Assembly (NCBI GenBank): GCA_021209875.1
Contig: JAGYVD010000004.1
Span: forward strand, 620,001-684,000
Origin: Rosellinia necatrix
Taxonomy: Eukaryota > Ascomycota > Sordariomycetes > Xylariales > Xylariaceae
Length of the DNA stretch: 64,000 nucleotides
Direction of reading: 5' to 3'
Shown here: in pieces, positions 23,635 through 33,733 of the stretch
Layout: each line of letters opens with the position of its first letter
How positions within the stretch are numbered: the first letter of the stretch is position 1
Program-made: the position numbers and the translations under genes
The notes under the pieces: model-generated
What the model was told of the DNA's origin: nothing
The model's database searches: none
The model's input: the letters and a program-made list of their open reading frames with translations, nothing else

Positions 23635-25704
23635 TCAGGGGTCACTTTCCATATCGTCAAGCGAACAAGCAGCAAGTAACCTTCGCGCCTGCTCTACACA
23701 CTCCCCAGGCCGCTCTACCATGCTCGCGAAGTGCCGGGCCCTCGAGTGATCGCCGGCGTCCAGAGCCCACTGCGCCATCAATAACCGAGCTTCGGATATG
23801 ATCCGCATTCCTTCGGCGGGGCCGTTCTCGGCCCCCGCATCGGCACCACAGTTGATCGCCTCGTCTAAGCATTTCTCCAGATGAGCCGTTGCTTCGCGTC
23901 TGTCGTTATACTCTTCGTAAAGCGCGGCTAGTTGAAACAGCAGTTCGAGACGCCCGCGTCTGAGACGGGATATACTGACGCTATGGCCCTCAGCATCGCG
24001 TAAGACGTTATCGCTGTACTCGACAGCTTTCTGTAGCCAGGAGATCGCCTGCGGCAGCTTTGATTGGCTTACAAGGCAGTCTGCCATTGCCTGCCATATC
24101 CCGATCTCTTCCGGTCGGAAGGCAAGCGCCCGGCGATGGAAGTCGAAGGCTAGATTTGGTTTCCCAACGAGGGCGTACACCTGGCCGAGGCCAGCGAAAG
24201 ATCTGTAGTCCTGTCTGTTTAAGCCCACGGCACGCAGATAGCAACTCACGGCAGCATGATGATTGTCTCCGTTTAGATATTCATGTCCTAGTAGCGTCCA
24301 GGCTGGGGCATAGTTGCGGTCAAGGGCCAGGGCCCGTCTGAAGTAGACAATAGCATCCTCGTAACGCGATAAAAGCGAATAGTAGTTGCCAATGACACAG
24401 CAGGTCTCTGGCCGGTAGGGCTCAACCGATGATGCGCATTGGGCCACAAATGAAAGCCTGCCTCTTAATTTCAGCGTATATAGTACACTTGAGTAGTGAC
24501 TCAGGAACTCGAGATACATCGGGTTAGAGACTAGAAGTTCAGAGAAGACAGAACTTGCCGAAACGAGATCTGTACTCTAGTAAGTCTGGATGCCTTTGAC
24601 CGGATAGGAAAGAATACAATCACCTTGCATACGATAGAAGACCAACGCCCTCTGTCCCTTCAGAAACGAACTCCGGGGAAAGACGCTTTGTAGTTGGGAA
24701 ATGTCGGAAAGGAGAGCAGCCGAGGTTTGATGGAGCTCTTGTCGACAGTAAATTGAGAAGATGTATGCCATAATGCTTGGCTCCAGCTGCGAGTGAATCC
24801 ATTCTAGCTTGAAGATTCTTAGTTTGGCGATTAGCGGCATGCAGTTGAGCAAGTACTGACATCTCGAGCGTCGCGGATTATGGAACGCAGTTCCTGCCAC
24901 GCGCCCCAATTCCATGGATTAATCGATACGCTCTTTAGTAGCCACACTTTGGCGGGGTCATCATTCTGTTCCTTGGCCTGGACCATACCGTACCTGTGCA
25001 TCGGTCGTTAGCCAAGGGCCAAAACTTGGCATCATCCATGGAAGAAGCAGACAGATATTCCAACCAGCCCTCGCTCGGGCCGTGATCGCGATGGTTGACC
25101 TCCTTGATAAGCCGCTTCTCCAAAATAGCCTTAATGCGAGAGAGTTGATTGTTTGTTGCCAAGCCGGTGTCTGGGGGATCTAGGATCTCAGGTGCCTTCT
25201 CCGCTTTCTCCTTTTCGCCAAGGACCAAAAGCGCATAACAGGCGAGAAACAACCCTCGTTGACTGATCCCTTTGTGCCGCGGTGGCGGAGGCAACTTCTT
25301 TATAGGCATGACCGGACGGTCTGGATGATGAGCAGCAAGCAAAGTATCGGCACATCTTTGAAACTCGTGGCAGTCGAACAGCGCCTTGGCCATGGAATAC
25401 TTGGATGTTTCCGCATGCTCGAGCTGAAGTTCCGATAAATGCCTTTGCGGTGCGAAAATCCCGAGATGCTCGCGTCCGTCGAACATAATATCATCCTCCT
25501 CTTCTGGGAGAGAATTCAGTAGCTCTGCAGCCCTGCATGTTTTTCGTCGTACAAGTAAACAAAAAAGTCCATTTACTGATAAATGAGGGAAGGTCGTCTA
25601 GCTTACCATTTAGCAGCATGGTATAGACAGCGTTGCGAACAAGCAATGACTGCTTGTCGCAGCTCGTTTTCAAGCCCCAAAATCTGCGGTGGTGAGAGAC
25701 TCAT
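23635..25704 (-). CDS. APC8/Cdc23-like TPR subunit of the anaphase-promoting complex (divergent)
   Basis: Predicted 609-residue tetratricopeptide protein related to subunit 8 (Cdc23) of the anaphase-promoting complex, the nuclear ubiquitin ligase that drives anaphase and mitotic exit. Exons, 5' to 3': 25704-25607, 25532-25053, 24993-24861, 24807-24624, 24569-23635; all four introns keep frame. The N-terminus (RQAVIACSQRCLYHAAKWAA), the central NPWNWGAWQEL and IMAYIFSIYCRQELHQ, and the TPR stretch RPETCCVIGNYYSLLSRYED and AWTLLGHEYLN are family hallmarks. Several usually invariant positions differ: the family's DYRAWYGLGQ is DYRSFAGLGQ here, and the C-terminal TPRs are weakly conserved. It could be this organism's only APC8 or a diverged second copy. 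It sits 3.2 kb upstream of the polyketide synthase start, on the same strand. Confidence 0.82.
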
Positions 25705-26678
25705 TTTTCGATAGCTTAATATAAGTCGAACCCCCACCAAGGCAAGGTAGCCTGTTTGAATCCAATATTGCGGTACAGAATAAAAGTGCTGGAGTGATCC
25801 TGTACTTGGATACTTAGATACCTACTTACCTAGGTAGCTACCTGGTGTCGCTGACACGGTGGTTACGCGCTGGTGGACCTAGGGAGCCGGTACATGTACC
25901 ATGGCGTGGCTATGGCAACAAGCAACGGCGCGGTTGGGGAAACAAATACGGCAATACCACCGCGTTGGTGTATTCAATCCGATGCCGTTGTTGCACAACT
26001 AGGTACGTCACGCGTCAACATCTATGCTATCCCTTGCAAATCAAGGTCACCATCAGGATTGCTTCTTGGGCCGCAGAGCTAAATGAATTACCTCTTCCAA
26101 TATCAAGCTTAATAAAAATGTTGGAATTTATATACTACACTACTGAATTCAATCAGTGTTGCTTGAATAGTTACAATAACAGGCAATCGCTACCTGGGTT
26201 AAGCGCAGCGTACGTCAGGTGAACTCCATTCATTAACTAGGCACCTTGCATGCACTTACTAAGAACACGTGGAAAGCCATGCAAGGGATTTAATATACCT
26301 CATAGTTTTTGATATCAGGTCGATTACTTCGATTCGATGGTCATTCTCCCGTTATAACAAACTGTCCTGACACCTTACTAAATCTAGTATCCCTGATCCT
26401 TATTCATTTTTTTTTTACTTTGCTTTTCAAGACCAAAACCCTGTGTTGCCTACCAACTGTAGTGCTGAAATTCCACGATTGTGTTCAAATTACTGAATGC
26501 TAGAAACTCGTGGTATCTCTGAGAATCATGCCCTAGCAAAAAGCCCAAATAACACACTCCTTTTTTTTGGTCTTGCTGCATCCTTCCGTACTCTCTGCAA
26601 GGTTGTGCCGAAACCATCGCCCCTCTCGCCCGTTTTCCTTGTACTTAACGGGTAATAGTCTTCGGATTCGAATGCTCT
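25705..26678. other. Intergenic region with TACCTA/TAGGTA motifs
   Basis: This is the promoter side of the APC8-like gene. A cluster of TACCTA/TAGGTA hexamers (about 25815-25845, including ACCTAGGT) lies about 110 bases upstream of its start codon. No gene was accepted; the 125-codon frame at 25845-26222 has no family resemblance. Confidence 0.5.
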
Positions 26679-27565
26679 CTATTTCTTTTTGGGATGACTG
26701 TTGGGGAAGTAGATATGGTCGTCTTCGAAGCTACGGGCTTGCTCGAACTCTCGACGAAACACGTCAACTTTGCTTTCGCGGACTTCGCGGGCCGGTGTAC
26801 TATTATGGGGTGACATGACGCTTGGTGAATACGCATTCGATACGGCTAGTGAAGATCCGGAAACGGTTCTGCTGTGCGATTCTGCGGATACCCGTGTCAA
26901 GGGGGTCGAGTGTTGGGGTGTGCTGCCGGCAATCTTCGATTTCGGGTTAGCCTTTCTCGCCATGATCGGGCTACTTATGGATGGCGTTGCGCGGGACGAC
27001 TTACAGATGCGTAGCTGGCTTGGGGAGGAGTCTGCACGTTGGGTTGGATGCTATGAGATGCGGTCTGTGGAGCCATTCCAGGAACGCCCCCGGAAAAGGG
27101 AGTTATGCCAAAATAGTGCCCCATTGGATACGCAGAGTGATATGTTTGCTCGGGTGGATACAGAGGGGAGTAATTGGGAGCGTACATCCCAGTCATGGTT
27201 GGTGGGTAGGGTTGAGTTTGTCTGGGAACTGGTGGTCGCGGCGCGCCAACGTAGGTGGAATTCTGCCCCCAACCCGTTCCGTAGCTGCCTCTGCCGTTGC
27301 CGCTAAGCCCGGGAGGTGCTCCAAAGCTCGTCGCGTTGGGTGCAACGGCTGAGAATCCGGGAGGTACCCCGCGGTTTGGTGCCGTAGGTATTCCTTGAAA
27401 TGGTCCTTGCTCCCGTACGGGTCGCTGCGGTTGGCCACCTCCTAGTTGGCCTTGTGGTATGCCTCTTCCACTCTCTCGGGTGGAGGAAAACTCGGCTGCC
27501 TGGGGATTAAGTGAAGGTGCAACTCCGGGCGGCGGTTGCCCTCCCTGTGTACCGTTAGGATTCAT
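26679..27565 (-). CDS. Pro/Gly-rich hypothetical protein
   Basis: Two-exon model, 27565-27005 and 26933-26679, 271 residues. The intron has GTAAGT at its 5' end, a GCTAAC branch site and an AAG acceptor, and keeps frame. The first 187 residues are low complexity, rich in Pro, Gly, Gln, Ser and Tyr, with several PPG and YPP motifs. The C-terminus is charged (ESKVDVFRREFEQARSFEDD, then a lysine end). The long disordered part with a short C-terminal helix suggests a scaffold or RNA/chromatin-associated protein, but no domain is recognised. The ATG at 27565 follows an in-frame TAG, which supports this start unless another exon lies upstream. Function is unknown. Confidence 0.65.
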
Positions 27566-30500
27566 CACGGCTAGGCTGATCGGGATCTATATGATCTGTC
27601 ACAGAGTTAGCAAATCCCAAGACGTAGTCATGGATATATTGAAAGGGCATGGCATGTACTAAGTCCCCATCTGCGCACCATTGATATGCCTGGGTTTCCC
27701 TTTTTGGGCAACAACAAGAAGGGACTGGAACTAACAGTGGGTTTAGGACAAACAAGCTAAAGAGGCGCTGCCTTGCTGTAGTGATGACGGTACTAAGTTA
27801 TTATGCGAGACTTTAGCGGTGGCATGAACATTTTAGAAACTAGATTACTGGGGCTTTTGTTGCTCAGGTAGAACTTATATCTTTATGATATTGCCAAGTG
27901 GGTGCAACATAGGGAGCAAAGGCGCTTATAGCATGGGCCTTGAGGGAAGAGCAGTGCTGATCGAGGGATGGGCCACGACTTGTACTAAGCACAAATGGGG
28001 TGAATGCAAGAAGTGAGTCATTGAGAGTGAAGTGATACAACTATTTAAATCAAAATAGAAAACTATTCGGGTAAAGAACCAACCACAGGGGACCACAAGC
28101 ATTCACAAGCCTCGTTGTCAATTGTGGATGTAGCCATTTACTAGAGATTAGCCCGAATAAGGGGCTGGTATAAGCAAGTGAGAATCGAATTACAATTATA
28201 GGGAAATTCGAGGGGTATCCGAAGTACAAAATGCAACCAAGATGGTGAAATTTGAACGAGGCTGAACATCTATTATACAAGTAGCACTATTGTTCGTATG
28301 AAATGCGTATTTTAGGGGGCGGAAGACTTTGATCTAAGTTCTGTCATAATGCACCCTGGGAGAAAAGGACTCTTCAAATGGCCAAAAAATTAACTTGAGG
28401 AAATAGGAAACCACGGTCTTGGCCGGACTTACCTTACCCTCGTTGTGCTTTGTGAATGCGGCGGGATCCTATGTGGAACATAGATATCGGGAAAAGTTTT
28501 CGCCTACACTGTGGAACGAAAAGCACAGATTTTACAAAGACGAGCAAATAGGAATTCTGAAAAATTTAACAATAAGGTGTGTGGAACAAAACGAAATGGC
28601 GTATAGTACATAGGGCAAAAATGGTAGACCATGGTATAGCCAGACCTATAAGGTCTAGAAATTTGAGAGTATATAATGCCTAGTTAAGCTAACCATTAGT
28701 CTATAATTAATGCTATGTCATAACAAAGCGTAAATAACGGAAGTAAAGGCAAAAGAAATCTATCTAAGATATAGCAGGGACGTAGTATGATAAAACGGAC
28801 ACCACCTACTGAAGGAAATACGCCGTTGAAGGGTGACAATGAGGTATAAGTTGTATTTGTGAAACAAAGTATGTGTATCAGAACCATTCAATGTACAAGG
28901 AAGCTTTGAGGGCGATTTTGTGACAGTGTATCTAAATATACCATGTAAGGTATGAGGTGAATGAAGGTCAGCAGACGTCATTGGTGTTGATGTTGTCCGA
29001 CAAGACAAGGGCAAACTTTTCCACCAACTGAAAGATTGCCGACGAGACAAGAAGAAGACAACGTAAACACGGAATTTTGCAGCTAACTATAACCAAATGA
29101 TTATATTAAATCAGATTATTTCTAAGCGTGTATCATCTTGCCCTTCACGGAGTCTCAGCCCGAATTAACAGGTTTGAAGAATGACAACGACCAATTAGGA
29201 ATAGCGGATATGAATAATTAGGGATAACTGAGAAACAAGTACGGAATAGTATCCTTGCAATGCAGGAATGGGTTGAGAGAACATAATAGAACAATTCCCT
29301 CAAGCAGGGTATACGTGGTGGTATGTAATAGGAAGGAGGGCTGATATGAAATAGGATAAAAGAAGTAATAATAGCAGATATGAGAAGCAGACTAATGATG
29401 TTATCTGATAGGGAAAAAGGAAAGAAGAGAAATAAAGGGGCAGAATGGAAAAGGATGGAAAGGTAACACAAAGGGAAGGCATTAATCAAAGGAAATCGTT
29501 AAGCATCTTAATAGCTTTAAGGCACTCATTATGGTGTATTGCCGGGTCTGAGAAGTTGTCTGATCGGGTCATGGACAAATTGAGATAGGCCTGGAGGAGG
29601 GAGAGGAGTAGCGTAACCATAGGGCGAGCGCTGAACAGATGGCATAGCTGCGTCCTGTTACGGTGATATATAATTAGAGCACAAAAGAAGTATGAAAGAA
29701 GATAGACGACTCTACCCAGTTACTATCTATTTAGCAGTTATCCCGATGATTCGGAACAAACAAGCAAACAAATACGAAAGGTCCAATAGGCTGAGTAGCG
29801 GACAGATTAAGGTGTACGTGGGCGGATCCCCCTCCCATCACCCTCCAGGATAGCGCACATGGCGGGATTATTTGAAATAGTAGCTACTTGGAACCCAAGG
29901 GAAATTGCGGTACGATATAAAGCACTGCATCGAAGCTCGAAAACGACTGAGATGATTGCAAGGGCCACAAGGGGCCACAAACGGCCTTGTTGAAATGATG
30001 ATACCGGGAATCTCAGCGTACAACGCCTCTCTGGTCATCCCCCCCCTCCCAGCTCATTCCGGGTAAAGCTACGAGAAACGGGCCTCAAAATGGTGACAAT
30101 GCCTAGACATCACCCATACACTTGCTCATAGCAGTAGTGCGAAATGGGTCGACGACTCGGCGGACGCGCCGAAAACAAAAGAACACCATCACCGGAAACA
30201 CGCAGCTATCACTAAAGAGATCGCCAATCAGTTCTGATAGGCATCCGGGACTCGGCCGAACGAATGTCTCAATCACCGAAAGAGAAATTACGCCCTATAT
30301 ACATATAGATATCCGAGTCAGATCAAACATGTACCAAGAAACCAACGCAGCACAAACACGACATCCTGCCCGTCTGCGCAATCGCGACTGTCCCGGCCTC
30401 CCCGCCCTACCCGCAAAACCGAACCCACGAGTATTACGATCAAAAGCAGGATGTCGAGAGATTTTACATACACTCGACGGATGGGGAGGGGAGGGTCGAA

Positions 30501-31647
30501 GGGGGCGGGCCCCAATGCTAGCCACGATAGGTGCCGGGGGCATGGTAAGAAGAGGAAGGAGTAAACTTGCCATGCACACACACACCCCCCTACACACGAT
30601 TCTCCCACCACCACCGGTAGGCGACGGAGACAAGATGACGCGGCGGCGGGAACCGACCCAAAGCGCGATGACAGAACGACCCTCATTATACACTACATGC
30701 CGGCCGTCTTTGGCTGCGAAACGACGGCAAAAAAAAAAACATGGCATGGCATGGCATGAAAAGGGGAGGGGCGGGGGGAGGAGGCCGGGGATACCCTCGG
30801 TTTTGCTTGGACTAAAGCAGGCGCGAATGATAACTGGGAGGGAGAAGGGGAGGAGGGAAGGGAGAGGGAGAGGGGGAGGGGGAATGGTGGTTCCGGAGAC
30901 AGGGCAGCGGGTAGGGGGGGGGCGGAGTTGAAAGAGGTTTCCTCGGTTTGAAGTAAACACAGCTCGAACGCTAGTAAATGTATAGACGAACGAACAGCTG
31001 GTACGCTATACTATACGTAATGGAAGAAGGCCTTACCCGTGATTGATCGTCGCGCGCGCGGAGAGCGTCCGTGCGTGCTTTGAACCTACCTGCCTTCGGA
31101 TGAATCTACTTTTTTTTTTTTTTCATTCCCAAAAAGCTGCCGATATAGGGCAACGTAAGTTTATAATTAAGTTCGGCACACGGAAAAGCGAGGCTGGGGA
31201 GATGATCATGGAATGGGAGCTACGGAGATGGGAGATAAAGAGAACAGAACTGGGAACCGGGGTTGGTCGAAACATAGTCAGTTCAACTTAACAGTATCGA
31301 GCTTATTTAGTCTGAAAGCACGTTTCAGCCCTATACTCATTCATGTCCATGTCCACAGCTGTCTCTCGATATGATATATGATAATTCACAACTGTGCGCC
31401 GGCGCTAAGGATGCTGAGACTTTCGCGGCCGGCTGCACGGACTCACCATACCGCCGAATGCAGGGCGCTGACTTTACACACTTAGCCCCCAAGCATAAGA
31501 TTCATTCAAGAACTTGGTCCGCCCAACGTCGAATGCATAGGCACCGCGGCCGAGCTAGACGATCTGCAGTGGCGTGCCATGATACATAGATAGCCCGGCG
31601 ATAAATTACACGAACGGGGGAATGATGCCGGGAAGGGGATGGTCCTC
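27566..31647. other. 4-kb stretch without a recognised gene
   Basis: No frame here resembles a known protein. The sequence from 28.0 to 29.8 kb is moderately AT-rich; from 30.0 to 31.6 kb it is GC-rich and low complexity. Two long overlapping frames on opposite strands (30122-30931 plus, 30295-30960 minus) are arginine- or proline-rich and look like composition artefacts. The region could hold a long 5' leader of the Pro/Gly-rich gene, a noncoding RNA, or the DCP1 3' end. Confidence 0.5.
30836..30892 (+). repeat. G-rich tract with G-quadruplex potential
   Basis: An almost pure purine tract with more than six runs of three or more G separated by one to four bases, such as GGGAGGGAGAAGGGG. It meets the usual G3+N1-7 spacing for a quadruplex on the plus strand. 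Confidence 0.6.
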
Positions 31648-32628
31648 TCATGGAACCTCCGCCGGGAGAGAGTTGCCATTGTAGGCTGAGAACAGATCAG
31701 TCACGCTGAGCCGGCGGCCGGTAGCCTGTGCGGCCGGCCCCTCCTCGGCGAGGGAGGCGAACATGGCGGGATCAGAAGCGGCGGCCTGGGCTCGAACCTG
31801 GCGGGTGCTCCGTGCCTCGTCCCACATGTCATGAACGAGAGTGGCATTCGTTTCGCGGTCGCTCTTGACTTCGGCATACGTCCAGAGGCCCAGAACCAAG
31901 GGGGAGACGACCTCGCCGCTTTCGAGAGGCACCTCGTGGACGGCGTGTTCGAGCTTGAAGATGAGGAGGTCGTCCGCGAGCTCGAAGTTGACGACGTTGT
32001 CGAGGTCGATGATGAAGTTCTGCAGGCCTTTGCGGTTGAGGATGAAGAGGCAGCCGGTCTCGCCCGCGCTGCCGGGGGCCTTGCGCTGCAAGCAGATGAA
32101 TATGGGGCCTTCTATGTTGGTCCGCTTCCACTCCGAGGGGGGCTGGAAGGTGTAGACGACGGCATTGGCGGCGATGGAGAGGACGGAGGTGATGCTGGGG
32201 AGGTAGCGCCTCAGGACGCCTAGATTGAGCTCGGTATTCGATCGGCCGGCGAGCGCAGCAGCGGGCTGCGCCGAGGGATGGGGAGCCATGTGGTGGGACG
32301 TGTCGACGTCGGCGCTATAATCGGAGGTGGTCAGATGCGGTTGTTGATATTGGTGTTGCGGGCGATGTTGTTGTTGTTGTTGTTGTTGGTATGGATGTTG
32401 TTGTTGTTGTTGTTGTTGTTGGTATGGTTGTTGTTGTTGTTGGTACGGGTGTTGCCGATGCTGCGCTTCTACTTGGAGCTGGTGTGATCTGGTCCTCCCA
32501 TGACCGTAGCCATGCGGGTGGTATCCGAGGTGGCTGTGTTCGGGTGGCAGGCTGCTCGAGTCGTTGGGGTGGGAGCTATGCGTCGATGGTTGGCGGTTGT
32601 GATTCGTGCGAGGAGCTGATCTGGACAT
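31648..32628 (-). CDS. DCP1: mRNA decapping activator Dcp1 with polyQ N-terminal extension
   Basis: Intronless 326-residue protein. Dcp1 binds and activates the decapping enzyme Dcp2 in cytoplasmic mRNA decay and P-bodies. The Dcp1 EVH1-like domain spans about residues 130-270: ELNLGVLRRYLPSITSVLSI, ANAVVYTF, WKRTNIEGPIFICLQR, GCLFILNRKGLQNFIIDL and DLLIFKL. The N-terminal 125 residues are disordered, rich in His, Ser and Gln, with three long glutamine runs encoded mainly by CAA codons (plus-strand TTG repeats, about 32340-32450). The C-terminus ends in a Ser/Leu motif (RRLSVTDLFSAYNG) that could act as a short binding helix. The gene is divergent from the OCRL-like gene. The long polyQ extension is unusual compared with short yeast Dcp1. 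Confidence 0.9.
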   Translation of the reverse strand: MSRSAPRTNHNRQPSTHSSHPNDSSSLPPEHSHLGYHPHGYGHGRTRSHQLQVEAQHRQHPYQQQQQPYQQQQQQQQHPYQQQQQQQHRPQHQYQQPHLTTSDYSADVDTSHHMAPHPSAQPAAALAGRSNTELNLGVLRRYLPSITSVLSIAANAVVYTFQPPSEWKRTNIEGPIFICLQRKAPGSAGETGCLFILNRKGLQNFIIDLDNVVNFELADDLLIFKLEHAVHEVPLESGEVVSPLVLGLWTYAEVKSDRETNATLVHDMWDEARSTRQVRAQAAASDPAMFASLAEEGPAAQATGRRLSVTDLFSAYNGNSLPAEVP

Positions 32629-33733
32629 GGTGAATGCTTCTCTGCTGGCTTCGCATCTCCGATCCGTCCTCGTAGCTCTAGGACAAAGAAATGCGACAAC
32701 GGGCTAGCGGAGGGCGGGCACCAAACATCCAAAGCAGACGTTGATGGCAATGCGCATTGAAGCGAAAATTGTTGACTGGCGGTTCGATGCAAGCACGGTG
32801 TGAGGTGGCTTGGCCCAGTACCTACCATTCAGCGGACGACGAGGTTTTGAGCATCGACGTGCCAGGACAGGACGACCCAAAAGAGGGCAATCTCTAGCAC
32901 ACCTTATGTCGCTATAGACTCACCTAAGTAGGTACCTACATGTAGGTACCTACATGTAGGTAGGTGCCCTAGAGCAGGGACAAGTACCCAACTAACCAAC
33001 AGGCACTAACCTAACAAATGGAGCTACCAATGTAAGTAGATACTGCACATATAAGATGTGACAAGTTACAACCATCCCCCACCACCCCACCTGCACCTTT
33101 CTGTGGCTCCACCTGTTGCATCACCTCGTTCAGCTGCCACCCACGAGTCCCTGTAACTCCCCGTACATACCTTGTTGGCAGCACGTAGGGGACATCACCT
33201 TCAGCTATCCGTTGCTACCCACCCAGAACTCGGAGCACGACGGCCTCATCCGTGCATCATCTGCATCATCTGCATTCCAAGCACAGCTCATAGCCAGCCC
33301 CATTGTATATACGTTTGCATCACTCGCAGTTGAATTTCGAATTTCCACATATCCGCCGCCTTTTCTCCTTACAGCCATTTACACGTACACGGTCTAGACA
33401 CTCCACCCACGCAAGCAGGTCGTTGATCGCAAGAGAGCTACCCCGCTATCATCATCAGCGTCATCACGATCGCCACCCGGTGCCCAATCTCGGTGCCAAA
33501 CCCCAGCGCCAGTGCCGGCGTTCAGCGCCAGTGCCATTGCCGTCTTTGCATGCCTTCATTGCATGTCCTCGTCCCATGCCCTCGTCGCATGTCCTCGGCT
33601 TCTCAATTATAATCATGTTGGCTGAAGCACGCGCGATAATATCGGCAAAACCTACCTAACGCGACCTGGGTCCCGCGCCCCCAGAACATATTCTTTCCAA
33701 CCTCACGAATACTCGCGGCCTGTTGTGTGCAAT
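32629..33733. promoter_or_regulatory. Shared divergent promoter region of DCP1 and the OCRL-like gene
   Basis: 1.1 kb between two divergent start codons. At 32924-32966 lies a palindromic array of TAGGTACCTACATG units. The remainder is pyrimidine-rich on the plus strand toward the OCRL-like start, typical of fungal 5' leaders. A plus-strand frame of 118 codons (33303-33659) has no family features and is probably leader sequence. Confidence 0.5.

Noticed and set aside
24841..24861. Apparent frameshift in the APC8-like gene
   Set aside because: A 53-base GTCAGT...TTCAAG intron (24860-24808) restores the frame and joins two recognisable APC8 segments.
30122..30960. Overlapping 269- and 221-codon frames on opposite strands
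   Set aside because: Both are low-complexity Arg/Gly- or Pro-rich, coincide with purine-rich DNA, and match no family.
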